A DNA stretch of 64,000 bases from Lichina pygmaea (GCA_963422465.1 OY730174.1:2692914-2756913); one strand, 5' to 3'; counted from the first letter of the stretch, positions 44,542-55,429 are shown. Numbers and translations: made by a program. Notes: generated from the letters alone by a model not told the origin.

Positions 44542-45300
44542 GTCCTGTTATCATGACACCACATTTTTTATTAACACGACACCCCCCTTAGCGTTGTTAA
44601 AATGACACCTACTACTGTACTTCCGTACGGAGTGCTCCGTACGGACCGTGGCATTGTTAGTGACACACCTTGTACAGTAGTACTATATACCCACCAGTGC
44701 CAACTTAGGTGGCAGTGTGTGGATACATCTACCTGCCCAGATTCTCCACATAAAGCTAGGTATCTGTCGATTTGAGGAGGCCACAGATGTCAGAAGTCTT
44801 GGAGCAGCCACATGCCACAGACATCTCAGTCAAATTGTCTTATGAGTCATCTCTAATAGCTAGCTTCATGGTCGCATATCACAAATCTAGTTTTGATGCT
44901 GTCCATGATTCTTTCAGGGTGTAGAAATATTTGCCAGCTCTTCTAGGATGCTACAGAAGTGCTGGAGCTACAAGGCAATGGCCTGCTCTGAGCGGAGATG
45001 ATTGTCATTGACGCCCTCTCGGACCCGAGGGCTATATGGCCCCCTATCCGGCTGACTAACACTACTGACTAAGCCAGGCTCAGCCCTGCGGCCGCAAGAA
45101 GAAGACGTGTTCCTCAGAAGTATCACGACTACTTGTCCTTTCCACACGTTCTACGAGAATCTAAAGTATTCATGAAACTACATGAACAAGCCGGACGTAT
45201 TGCAGTTGTACTGCACGAGGGGTGTCGCTAACAATGGCAAAAGAGCACTAAAGTAGGTGTCATTTCAACAACGCTAAGGGGGGTGTCGTGATAACAGGAC
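44542..45300. mobile_element. Non-autonomous DNA transposon (MITE-like) with inverted ends
   Basis: The left end and the reverse complement of the right end both begin GTCCTGTTATCA and share a further stretch with CGACACCCCCCTTAGCG and TGACACCTACT, about 50 bp in all. The left arm has a 22-bp addition, itself a degenerate copy of the GTTATCATGACACC motif, which recurs in subterminal positions. There is no coding frame inside. Both ends sit in TA-containing context (TA just outside), compatible with a TA duplication. The superfamily is not assigned. Confidence 0.65.
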
Positions 45301-45651
45301 ACATAGTACTCCGTACTACTGTAACATTATATCCGTCACCCACCTCCTGCTGATGATTAGTCGACGAAAGGACGCCCCAGAGCACGCCCCGGATACCCTT
45401 CTTGTCTCTGTCGGGGAAGTGTCCTCTAATCGCCGCCTTGACTACGGAGTACACTCTATTCCCAACAGCGACAGTAGCTATGAAATGATATAAAATCTAC
45501 ATCGAGCTGAGGAAGATACCGGCTATCCCTAACCGATCACTTTTGCCTTCACTTTTGACTTTAGTCCCAGAACTACCGAATCCTGCTGGTACGGCCAGCG
45601 GTCGATGCGAGCGATGGAGGGGGCGGAGGGAGGGGAAGGGAGGGGAAGGGA

Positions 45652-45670
45652 GGGGGGGGGGGGGGGGGGG
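45652..45670. repeat. 19-nt G tract downstream of the iron-oxidase gene
   Basis: Preceded by GGGA-rich repeats from about 45617; on the coding strand of the neighbouring gene it is a C tract about 20 bp past the stop. It could form G-quadruplex structure. Confidence 0.7.
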
Positions 45671-45692
45671 AAACGCAGTCGTTCAGCACCTG

Positions 45693-47951
45693 CTATCCCC
45701 TCGGCGACGTCTTTTGGCCACAGCAACCTTCAATCTCCGCTTTCGCGATGCAGAAGCCCGAGTGGAAATCCGCATATCGCTGCTCGTCCGCGCCAATCTC
45801 TGCGAGGCAGACGTTCAGGCTGTCGCGCTCCCGACGCGCTAGCTCTCGCAGGATCCCTCGGCTGTTGGCGGAGAGCAACGACGATGCCGCGATGACATCG
45901 TGCAGACCGACAAAGGCCCAGGCGAGCCCGAGTAGGAACTCGGCGTTCGCCACGGGCCGCATCGACCAGTGCAACATTCGCAGTGCAAAGTCCGACGGCC
46001 AGCGTTGGAGAACCTCCTGGAGACTTGCGAACGCTGGCGACCCGTAGCCCCTGGCCATCTCGAGTCCCAGCTCGACGAGACCGGGACACTCGGTCCGTCG
46101 CACCTCGTCCATGCCAGCGACGCCAGGACCTTCGACGTCGAAGCCGGACTGGGCCCGCAGGAACCGCACGACGGAGGAGGCAGTCTTTGTCGTCGTCCTC
46201 CACGGGACCGACACAAAGCCTTCGAGGAGACAGGGATGAGCGAACCAAAGGGGGAGAAGGCCGGACGCCTCGGGCACTGGCGCGACCGCAATCGGAGAGT
46301 CGAGGCTCGGGAGAGACGAGTTCGCCGAGGTCGTTGGAGCGAGCGGCTCCTCGACCGCGTCGACGGGCAGGAAGACGGGGTAGTCGACGGAGATATCCCG
46401 AGGCCGGGAGAACGGATCCTGGGCTGCGTCGGTCCGGCCGACGAACGACCAGTACACCTGCGGATCTGGGATGCCCAGGGTATCGATCCATCGCCTGACC
46501 ACTTCGACCTCTGACTGGGTGAAGGACCCGAACATCTTGCCTCGCCACGACAGCTCGTGGATCAGCTTGCTGTTGTCGCTGTCTCCCTTCCGTATCCACG
46601 GCGTCAGCTTGCTCAGATGGTCCATGAATTCCATCTGCTGCGCTTTCGACACCAACGCTCCCGGTTGCAGCCAATCGACCAGGTTCCGACTGCCAAGCTT
46701 CATCCTGCTGCTGCAGTGGATCTTGCCCGCCGCGGCCGCCTTGCCCCTGAGGATCTGGATCACCTTGGCTTCGTGTTGGTTGCGCGGAAACGATTCGGGG
46801 TCGGGATCGGGTCGGGTCTCGAGGCCGCCGTCGCTGGAGAGCTGCTCGGATAGGATGTAACCTGCCTGCACGCGCCTCCAGGCTTGATGAGCCGCCGCAT
46901 CTCCGTGGGATCTCCGCATCTGGCCGATATAGTTGATCACCGTCTGCATCGCGATGGCCGTGTGGCCCGAGTCGGCATTGTCGATGGAGATGTGCAGGAC
47001 AAAGTAGTAAGGGTTCAGTCGCACTTCCTTGAGTTCTCTGGCCGCCTTGAAGGTCTCTTGGGTGATCTCCTCGAAGTGCAGGTTGAATCCAAGGATCTCT
47101 GGCAGGAACTCGTGCGGGAACAAAGAGACGAGCAGCTGGGCCACAGCGGCTTTCCAGACGCACAGGTCGTCGAGCTCGTGCCGAGGATGGATGAAGTCGG
47201 CGTCGTCACCGTCCGGCAGGTCGGCCCCGATCTGCTTCATCAGGGACCGGTACACCTGAACGTGGTTCTTCTCGGCGTCGCCGTCCCCGAGCTCTTCCGA
47301 CAAGACTTGCCACGCATCCTTCGTCATCCGACGCAGGGCAAAGGGCGTGGTGATCCTGTTGATGTGACCCAGCCACGCACCGTCCACGTACTTGACCGGA
47401 GCGTGCTGCCTCAGCCACCGGCGCGCTTCGGCCCTGTCGCGGAAGTGTTCCTTGGGGGCGCCGGCCTTCCTTCGGGCGAGGTAATCTTCCCACAATTCCG
47501 CGTTCCGATCCCTCTGACCGCAGAGAAATCTTTCGAGATTCTCGGGCGTGTAGCTCTCGACCGACAAGATCGGCGCTCTCGGCCGCCTCTGCGCGTCCGC
47601 GAGCGTCTCGGCGAACATGGAGAGGAGGAGTTCCCGCGACTCGGGAAGAATGTCCGGGTACCGCTCGAGGTTGTGCAGTTTGAAGTAGAGCTCCTTGAGG
47701 CGCTGCAGCTCCTCCAGCTTTGCGGGGTCCGATTCCTTCTCGGCTGGGGCGGCCAATTGGTCGGGCTTCGGGGTTTCCGGAGACGGCTTGACGGTGGGAG
47801 CCTGCCGACGCTCCTCGACAGCCCAGCTCAGCAGGCTTCCGACGTAGACCTTCAGCGGGCCGCCGCCGGCGCGGATGAAGAGAGACGCGAACATGACGAT
47901 GAAGATCGACGGAAGGACCAAGGCCACATCGATCTCGAAGCCGGCCGCCAT
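45693..47951 (-). CDS. Membrane-anchored haem-oxygenase-like iron oxidase (PF14518 type), 752 aa
   Basis: A single uninterrupted exon. Residues about 9-26 form one hydrophobic helix, a probable N-terminal anchor. Residues about 195-345 match the iron-containing redox enzyme family, a haem-oxygenase-fold group that binds iron (often two) rather than haem. Candidate ligands are E219 or E220 and H230 (EELGDGDAEKNH), E285 (PEILGFNLHFE), H320, D324 and H330 (LHISIDNADSGH). Known members include UndA, BesC and SznF, which cleave C-C bonds or oxidise nitrogen. The C-terminal 350 residues are unfamiliar. It lies between two 2OG oxygenase genes. The reaction is unknown. High GC and full length argue for a functional gene. 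Confidence 0.82.
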   Translation of the reverse strand: MAAGFEIDVALVLPSIFIVMFASLFIRAGGGPLKVYVGSLLSWAVEERRQAPTVKPSPETPKPDQLAAPAEKESDPAKLEELQRLKELYFKLHNLERYPDILPESRELLLSMFAETLADAQRRPRAPILSVESYTPENLERFLCGQRDRNAELWEDYLARRKAGAPKEHFRDRAEARRWLRQHAPVKYVDGAWLGHINRITTPFALRRMTKDAWQVLSEELGDGDAEKNHVQVYRSLMKQIGADLPDGDDADFIHPRHELDDLCVWKAAVAQLLVSLFPHEFLPEILGFNLHFEEITQETFKAARELKEVRLNPYYFVLHISIDNADSGHTAIAMQTVINYIGQMRRSHGDAAAHQAWRRVQAGYILSEQLSSDGGLETRPDPDPESFPRNQHEAKVIQILRGKAAAAGKIHCSSRMKLGSRNLVDWLQPGALVSKAQQMEFMDHLSKLTPWIRKGDSDNSKLIHELSWRGKMFGSFTQSEVEVVRRWIDTLGIPDPQVYWSFVGRTDAAQDPFSRPRDISVDYPVFLPVDAVEEPLAPTTSANSSLPSLDSPIAVAPVPEASGLLPLWFAHPCLLEGFVSVPWRTTTKTASSVVRFLRAQSGFDVEGPGVAGMDEVRRTECPGLVELGLEMARGYGSPAFASLQEVLQRWPSDFALRMLHWSMRPVANAEFLLGLAWAFVGLHDVIAASSLLSANSRGILRELARRERDSLNVCLAEIGADEQRYADFHSGFCIAKAEIEGCCGQKTSPRG

Positions 47952-49335
47952 GGTTGAGGAGTCGGACTAGGGCGCGAAAGCTGTGCCTAGACAGATATCG
48001 CAGACGGCGGCCGGGTGCAGACGCTCATAAATGAGGACGGGGAGTTCCTTTGGTATACCCCCCCCTCCCCCCTTCCGACGATACACTTATAATCTGCCAT
48101 ATGTTCTCACTGTAAGACAATACCCTCTTGTACTCTATTCCAGTGAGTCACGTCACTGCTGACCACTGACCACTGACCACTGTGCTGACCGCTGACCACT
48201 GACCGCTGACCTGACCAATCTCTGACCACAACCTCACCGACCACTGACTTACCACACCAACTGCCTCAGTTAAGTGCCTCCACTGACTGACTGCTGGTAT
48301 ATACCTACCCTAGCTTGAGAACAGGCCTCTCGCCACTGATGTACAAGTGTACAGGCAGTGGTACAAAACATACCTGTACAGCATCACATAAGCTATATTA
48401 TGTACCTTCTGCACATCTGGACGGTTTCTCAATAGATACTTAGACTACTTTGGGATGGCAGGGCAAATTCAAGGTACTCAGCTGAAATCTCCTTTGTGTG
48501 CCACAGGTGTTGTAGGTATGTTGTATGTAGGTATGTGGTGGCCAGCGGGGTATATCCTGGGAAAGGGGGTATTCTCCAGGAGGTTTTTGCAGTAAGTGGG
48601 GTATACCGGAAGAATTGTCCAAAATGAAGAAGACCGCCAAGGAGGCGTGTTGGAGACACTTGTCCCAGCCTGGTCGTGCGCGGTTGGGCATGTCGACTGG
48701 GGGATTGGGGCCTCATCGACCAGCGCATCGGGCGTGCCGGGTCACACGTTCGCCCGGCCGATCGGGTTGATTGCGCCGACATGACTGGCCAGAAGCCTCG
48801 ACAGTCCGCACGAGCTGCTTCTCTCTCTGTCTTCGTCAATACAGTTAGCGCACATTGGGATTGGAGGCGGGTACAGTGCGACCTGGCTGCCGCATGGCAA
48901 TCGCGATTGCGATGAGCGGCGTGCCTGGAAGCTGTCGAGCGAAACCGGAGACGGGAGAAGCACCTAACGCCTGATTAGATCGATTGAAATCCAGCCCGGA
49001 ATGGGAAGGCCTTGGAAGCCATGCCGAACTGAATCGATCTTGTGATGGCGTGATTGGTGTCTCGTCGGAGCTGATGGTGTCCGAACAATAAATCGCCGAT
49101 ATTGGACCGGTATATTGACCCTTTACCGAAACGGTGGCCATTCCGGGATCTGCCGTGCGCCCCTGCTCAGTAAGTCGCTCGGGTGCAACGCCCGGATCTC
49201 GACTCTCGGACCAGCATCCGATGAGGGACCCCTCATCTCGGCTTCCCTCCGGACAGCGACGCTTGACAGACAGTGCTGTAAATACAGCTTGAGCATCGTG
49301 TACGTTGCTTCGTCAATTGACCTTGTCTATGCACG
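47952..49335. other. Divergent spacer between iron oxidase and IPNS-like genes
   Basis: Carries the left TIR element (48052-48620), including a degenerate run of GACCACTGACC units near 48150-48240. The remaining 700 bp next to the IPNS-like gene show no gene and may hold its promoter. Confidence 0.5.
48052..48620 (-). mobile_element. TIR element, left copy, opposite in orientation to 50443-51256
   Basis: Its right end carries a roughly 70-bp terminal repeat (landmarks GGGGTATATCCTGGGAAAGG and GGGGTATACCGGAAGAATTG). Its body (about 48118-48475) is the inverted match of 50660-51110. The left end is degenerate, with only GGTATACC and G/C-rich sequence left. No coding capacity. Confidence 0.7.
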
Positions 49336-50286
49336 ATGCCTTCTCGGACCGATGTCGACTCGGCCACCGTCGGCGACCGCCAAATCGACATTGCGAGGCT
49401 TGAGACCATCAACTATGCGCGCCTGTCGGCGAAAGACCCCGGCGAGTTGGACAAGCTGATCAAAGCTGCGGGGTCGCCAGGATTCTTTTATCTTGACTTT
49501 CGAGACGCGGCGTCGACCCCGATCCTGGACGAGCTACAGCAGGTGTATGGAGTAGAAGAGCGGTACTTTGACCAGCCTCGAGATGTGAAAACGCAACACC
49601 AGCGGAAGGGGGAAGGCCGAGGGTGAGTCCTTGCCGGGTCCTTGGCGCCGCTGGGTTCAGATGCGAATGGTCATTTGGCCAGGTACAAAGCAGGCGGACC
49701 GAATCCGGGAGAAGCCTTCGAGGTGAGTCTCCAGCACGGAAATCTGAACGCCATCTGTTGACATTGGCCGATCCAGATCGCGCGCGACGAGGTCACCGAG
49801 ACGTCCCGTGCGCTGCCTGGTCTTTTCGCGGAACATGCCGAGCTGTTCGAGCACTTCATGAAGAATTGCGACGCCGCTGTGCAGACGATGCTCTCTCGTC
49901 TCTCGGAGGGTCTTGGGCTCGGGCCGGAAGACGGCCTCGAAAAGATTCATCGTGTGAGCAAGCCCAGCGACTGCGGTCTGCTCCTGGCGTATCAGCCGTG
50001 GGGCACCGAGTCGGACCTTGGCGAGAACTGGCATAACGACACCGGCAGCTTGACGCTGCTGTTCTGCGAGCGGTGGGCCGTCCAGATTGAGCTGCCAGGG
50101 ACCAAGGAGCAGCTCCGCATCGAAGCCCGGCCAGGCCAGGCCATCGTCAACGTGGCCGACACCCTCCAGAAGCTGTCCGGGGATCGGCTTCGGTCATGCC
50201 GACATCAGGTGGTGAAGCCAGTCGACGGTGCTCAAAAGCAGTACTTCGCGGTGTACTATTTGCGGCCCGAGACGGCAAGCGCATGA
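49336..50286 (+). CDS. Isopenicillin-N-synthase-like Fe(II)/2OG dioxygenase (278 aa, three exons)
   Basis: Proposed exons are 49336-49622, 49683-49722 and 49777-50286; both introns start GTGAGT and end CAG. The start at 49336 precedes a DIOX_N-like region with GFFYLDF (residues 50-56). The double-stranded beta-helix core carries iron ligands H195 and D197 (NWHNDTGS) and H252, and R272 (YYLRP) near the end fits the 2OG-binding position. The family performs hydroxylation, ring closure or desaturation of small molecules. At 278 residues it is somewhat shorter than typical members (about 320-350), but all core motifs are present. It stands between two inverted TIR elements and is divergent from the iron-oxidase gene. 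Confidence 0.88.
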
Positions 50287-50442
50287 TGAGGAGCCATGGC
50301 TGGGCGACGGGCAAAGACCGTCGAGCGTTATGAAGTGGTCTGACTCCAGCGCCGACGCTGTTCTAACAGAGGTGACGGTTGATGTAAACAGCCGGGCGTA
50401 GAGCTGATCGCTGCTCAGCCAACTGTAGCGCCAAAAAAAAAA

Positions 50443-51256
50443 CAGACAATCGCTCGGGTATATCCCACTTATGCAAAAACTTCCCCAAAAACACCCCCTT
50501 TCCCAGGATATACCCCACTGACGACCACATGCCTGCAGCACTGCTGGCAGTTGTGTCATTTATTTGAAGCGGTTCGACTCCGTTTGGCGCTAGTCTCGGC
50601 AGCTCAGATGTTTCGCTTCTCTACCACCTACGGGGTACTACGTACACCATACAAAGAAGATTTTAGCCCAGTACCTTGAATTTGCTCTGCCATCCCATAG
50701 TATCTATTGAGAACTGTCCTGATGTGCAGAAGGTACATACTATAGCTTATGTGATGCTGTACAGGTATGTTTTGTACCACTGCCTGTACACTTGTACATC
50801 AGTGGCGAGAGGCCTGTTCTCAAGCCAAGGTAGGTATGTACTAGCAGTCGGTCAATGGGGGACTTGACTGAGGCAGTTGGTGTGGTAAGTCAGTGGTCGG
50901 TGAGGTTGTGGTCAGAGGGTCAGAGCAGTCGGTCACGAGTTGGCTACAGCGCCTGACGCCTCATGACTCGCATAGTACGGCCGTATATAAAAAAAACTTA
51001 GGTGCGGCTGCGCGTGACCTGCTTGGTCAGTGGAGGGGGCCTGACTAAGCGCCCAGTCAGCGACAGGTGGTCAGCAGTGATGTGACTGCTGGAATAGAGC
51101 ACAAGGGAGTACGTAACGTACCGTACTTGTCTAACAGTGAGAAGACATGGCAAATTATAGGTACGAGGTACACAGCTCTGAAGGGGTATATCCTGGGAAG
51201 GGGGGTACTCTCCGGGAAGTTTTTGCAGTTAGTGGGGTACACCGGAAGAATTGTCC
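50443..51256 (+). mobile_element. TIR element, right copy, about 0.8 kb
   Basis: Both ends carry inverted terminal repeats of about 70 bp: left GGGTATATCCCACTT...CCCAGGATATACCCC, right the reverse with AGTTTTTGCAGTTAGTGGGG. No gene inside. The body matches the left copy at 48052-48620 in reverse. Near 51000-51060 it contains GTGCGGCTGC and CTGACTAAGC(G)CCCAGT, a motif also seen at 33255-33310. Confidence 0.75.
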
Positions 51257-51917
51257 GCCAAAGAAATCGATCTTGCTCAGAATGCACAGCACTCCAGGAA
51301 AACATTGAGAAACCTCGTCTGCATCTTGTACCGGTGCTTTGCATCAAGAAGAACCGTACTTCAGTACTTCGGTACAGAGGTACATACGTAGCTTCGTACC
51401 TTCCCACGGTCCGAGTGGTGATTATTCCTCAGGGGTCACCCGCCATACGCAGAACCGCATTATCAAAGCCCCGTCAGCCATTTGACTTTCTGACGTACCA
51501 TAGCTCTTGATTGCTGACTCAGCAGCTTCGATTTGAAGCCACATGTTGCAGCGAGTTGCGACTTGTCAACGGTTGTGTCATGCCGACTCTAAAATGCGGC
51601 TTAAAAACGAGCCGTCGCGCTGATGTCATACGTACGAGGTACCAGCAAAAGATGACGGCTACCAATTAGCTAGTACGTACTGTAGGCTCCAGGTGTCACT
51701 TGAACTTCCAATTACTCGTGCATGTGTTGGAAAGCTCAATGGGTATCGGTCAGGTTGACCTGGGTAGATCACAGTAGTCGAACGAGCAGATGCAGGGACG
51801 TCTGGGGACCGTCGTAAAGTATCATACTGGCCGGGGTACGTTGCGAACAAAGAGTACCGGTGAAGATATGTCTCGCGCTTTCAACATCCTGCCGTCTACA
51901 CGATTCAGCGTTCGTGA
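51257..51917. other. Spacer downstream of the carnitine acyltransferase gene
   Basis: About 660 bp with no gene recognised; several GTAC-rich palindromes. Confidence 0.5.
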
Positions 51918-54189
51918 TCAAGCCTGCTCTCGAGGCTCCAGCAGCTTCCGAAGCTCGACGAGCGTGTTGCGGATGGCCTCCGCGAACGGCTTCGCCCGCC
52001 CGTTCCTGCAGCACACGGTCAGCGTCAGCTGGTCGGCCCGGATGAAGTAGCACACGGTGAAGGCGTCATCGCCCGCCGGACCGAAGCCGACAAAGGTCAG
52101 GTACGGATTGTCGACGTTGCTCCCCATGAGGATCGTGGATCCGAGGCGGCTCCAGCCGGGGTCGGTGAAGATCGTCTCGGCCGGCGTCTGCAGAACCGTC
52201 CCGTTGGCTTGCGCGCCGTCCGCACCGACGGCCAAGGTGGCGGCCTCCAAGAAGGCACGTCGCCTCTTCCACATCTGGTTCAGCACGAACAGATGTCGGT
52301 GGTGACCTCCGCCGGCAGCGATCCTCTTGGACAAGGCCACGTGCGCGCCCGCCGCTCGATGCATCGCCTGTACTTTCTCGTCCGGGCTCGCCTCCCGGTT
52401 GCAGAAGACTTGAGCGAACTCCTTCGCTTCGAACGTCGTCGTACGGACGACGTCGGTGCGGCCGTGCAGATACTGCCGCATCTGAACCGGTTCGAATCCG
52501 TTCTCGACCCGACCATGTAGGCTGCAGTAGGCCGCCTGTAGCGCCATCTGGAAGTAGGCGTCCGGAGAGAACCCCACAGATGTCATGAACTTCTTGCCGT
52601 ACTCCTGAAACTCCAGCGGCTCGAGCTGGTGCTTCTCGATGCGCGCCACGAGATGGGCCTCGGCGAGGTCCAAGGCCTCTTGAACTTCCACGCCAACATC
52701 CCAATGAAGCCTCTCCGGCCGACGGACCGCAGGACCGTTTTCGACCCGGCGCACATCGGGGGCACCTTCGCCGTTCTCGGGCAAGGGGGCGACTCCGTTG
52801 ACGCCGCTGCCGCCGGACGGCAGGATAGAGCCCTTGTAGATGTCGCAGGCCATGCGAATGTCCACCGAGCCGTCCGTGCACGTGTGCTCAAAGTTCATAC
52901 CGGCTTTCCCGTTGCGGCAGACGACGACGGAGAGCTTGTCGTACCATCGATTGATGCACGTCCCTACTTGCGCGCCGCTCTTCTCGACAACATTGGTTCC
53001 ACAGATCATGTTCTTGCACACGTCCGCGGCCGCCTCTGGAGAATTGTCGTCCAGGCACAGCGCGAAGAGCGCCGAGTCGACGATCCCAATGTTTCGTCCG
53101 TTCTCCAGTCCGCCGTGGATGATCGTCATCCGACAGCGAGACCATACCTTCTGGTTCTCGGTGGTGAGTAGGCCAATTGCTGTCTCGGAGGCTTTGTCGA
53201 GAGGAGTAGCGGCAGCGTCATCCAAGATCACTTTTAGACCACGGGAAAGCTCTTGCTCGCCTACGATGCGGCTGCTTTCCAGGTCCAGCACATCGAGGCT
53301 GTACAGCTGGCCACGGCACAGCACGATGATATGCTTCGAGTCGGGATTGTGACGGATCCTACCGCCATCTTCTGCCGGCACTCGCGAGGTGCCGAAGAGC
53401 CACCAGTACTGGTGCGAGCACAAGGGGGTGCCGCGAATGTCATCCGGGGGCAGGCGGTCGGTTAGGATAGCCTGCGAAAATGCAACGGTCGAACGGACCA
53501 ATGACGCCGCCCGGGTCACTTGGTCGTTGCGTGACGGGTCTGGATCGTCCGCAAAGGTACAGCTGATGGCCCATCAGCCGGGAAGCTCGACGTCAGGTCA
53601 GGTACGTCCAGATACTCACAAGGCGTTCGAGTTCAACACCACGGCTGAGGCGAGAGGTCAGCCGAGAAGCCCGTGCGGATGGCTACGGTACGGACCCTGA
53701 GGACTTACGACTATCATCGTTCAGGAAGTATTCGTACCCTGGATGAAGACGTCAGATGTCGAGCGTAGCCAGCGGCACCTTCGCATGGAGAGCCTCTCGC
53801 TCGGCATCGGCAAAGGTTGGCTCACAGAAATTCTCCATGAAGTTCGCGTGGGTTCTGTCATACTCCTGCAGCTGTGCCTGCAGGATCTGTCCCTCCCCGG
53901 TGCGGAAGGTCTTCACCGCGGCCCTCGTCTTCTCGTGCTCCTCCGCGGACTGCAGTGGTTTGACCACCTCAAGGTACATCTGACAGCACGATTCCAGAGA
54001 AGGCAACGGCAGCTTCGGCAGCTTGGTCTGAGCGGCGAACGTGACGCCCGAGCTGCTATGGCCCCACGACCTGGCCGAAGGGTCCGGTCCATTGCGGGGA
54101 AAGATACCGGCAGCCTCGACTGTTTTCCGGAAGGCGGCCGTGGCGTCCGTAGACGAGGTCTCTCTCTCAGCGTCGAGCGTACGGGACAT
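51918..54189 (-). CDS. Carnitine/choline O-acyltransferase family protein (687 aa, four exons)
   Basis: Proposed exons are 54189-53826, 53738-53709, 53644-53620 and 53562-51918; the two tiny exons rebuild the family's N-terminal hallmark (FWYEYFLNDDSPVVLNSN) in frame. The family moves acyl groups between CoA and carnitine or a related alcohol. Visible landmarks are LPKLPLPSLE near residue 57, RGTPLCSHQY, INRWYDK, the catalytic His in FEHTCTDG (about H366), GGHHRHLF and a C-terminal GFGPAGDDAF. No peroxisomal tripeptide ends the protein (it ends EPREQA), and no clear presequence is seen. It is divergent from the ligase gene at 55430, suggesting shared control. The acyl substrate is unknown; it may be a pathway acyltransferase rather than a housekeeping enzyme. 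Confidence 0.88.
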
Positions 54190-55429
54190 GGCGACAAACT
54201 CAACTACCGCGCAGTGGGTAGGTGGATGAACAGAAAGAGAGGAAACACTGTGGTCGAGACGGCGTGTCTGCCACGAGCGTACGTTCGAATCCCACACACC
54301 CTTCTCGGCCTGAGGGTTGGGCGGGTAGATCGGCCGTTGGCAAGCGGCATCTGCACAGCGCACCCATCTCCACCACCCCCGTGAAGGGCGTAGAAGAAAG
54401 TAACCGACGCATCCGTCGAGCGACGTGCAGCACGACTGAAACCGAGAAGGGGAAATGACTTCTCGTGATGAATAGCCGAGCTGCAGGAAAAGACACGGAA
54501 GCTTCAGTGGACAGGAGAAAGCGCTGCTTTCGAACCAACATCTGAGCTGATTATTGAATTCGTGAGGTTTTGTCGGGTGGATCCAGCTGGTCGACCCCGC
54601 TATTTCAGGGTCGTCGAACTACGGTCGGAACTTTCATGGCCATAGATTTAGCTGCGGCATGGTACGTACGTATGTACATACGTACCGTACGCAACGTAGT
54701 ACCTTCGTACCGTAAGCCACTGCAGGTCCATGCGTGCGCCTATCGGATCTTTAGATCCAAGATCGTCCACTAAACTAGGGGGATCGTTCGCTGGAGGATA
54801 GCGGGGAGCCCCTGCCGATAACGTACCTCTTACCCGAAGCCTAAGTAAGGGATGGGCCGCACCATGCCCGAAACAGGAGCCGGTCAATAATCCCGATTGG
54901 GTTTCATTCATCGCAGAACCTCCTGGTCGGAGGTCTCGGACCGATTGGCGGGGCACGGTGGGCTTGTCGTCGGAGCAGACAGCTCCGGTGGGGTCGTGAG
55001 GTAACCCATCACTTCGGTGATTTATTGGATCTCTTCCGTCATGCATGCGTCAGATCATCGTCGACGAAAGTGCTCGGACGGCCAAGGCCCTATCCAATAG
55101 AGTCAGTTTCTATGCCCTGAACGTTCGCGTGTCCGAGGAGAAAGGGCGCCGTGGTGGGCCTCGTTCAAGTTCAGCGCAGGTGGCAGGTCGCAGGCCGCGA
55201 TGCGGAAGCAATTGACGGATTCGGTGATCTCGGGACATCGTGTGCACATCGGCGCAAGGGTGACACGCCGAGCTGACAGGAAGCTCGCCACCACGAGCCC
55301 GGCTTCAGCCCTCGCGATGGTACAAAATCCAGCCTTCACCGGCACGATAATCATTGCCCAAGCCCCGCTACCGAATGCCCATTGCCTCCGTCTTGCGCTC
55401 TCACGACCCCGACGCTAGACACCGCCAAG
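54190..55429. promoter_or_regulatory. 1.24-kb divergent spacer between acyltransferase and ligase genes
   Basis: The two genes point away from each other, so both promoters must lie here. No gene or known motif is identified. An inverted CGTACGTATGTACATACG-like palindrome lies near 54663-54690. Confidence 0.45.

Larger units (their letters stand above)
43235..45692. other. Intergenic, contains a TIR element and G tracts
   Basis: No gene is recognised. Holds a 17-nt G run (44087-44103), a terminal-inverted-repeat element (44542-45300), several GTACGGAGTAC palindromes and a second G run (45652-45670). Confidence 0.55.

Noticed and set aside
46884-47957. Long plus-strand frame (357 codons) opposite the iron-oxidase gene
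   Set aside because: It is the antisense shadow of a GC-rich, highly conserved minus-strand coding region and shows no domain of its own.
54275-54300. GTTCGAATCCC resembling a tRNA B box
   Set aside because: The flanking bases do not form a T stem and no matching acceptor or anticodon arm was found.
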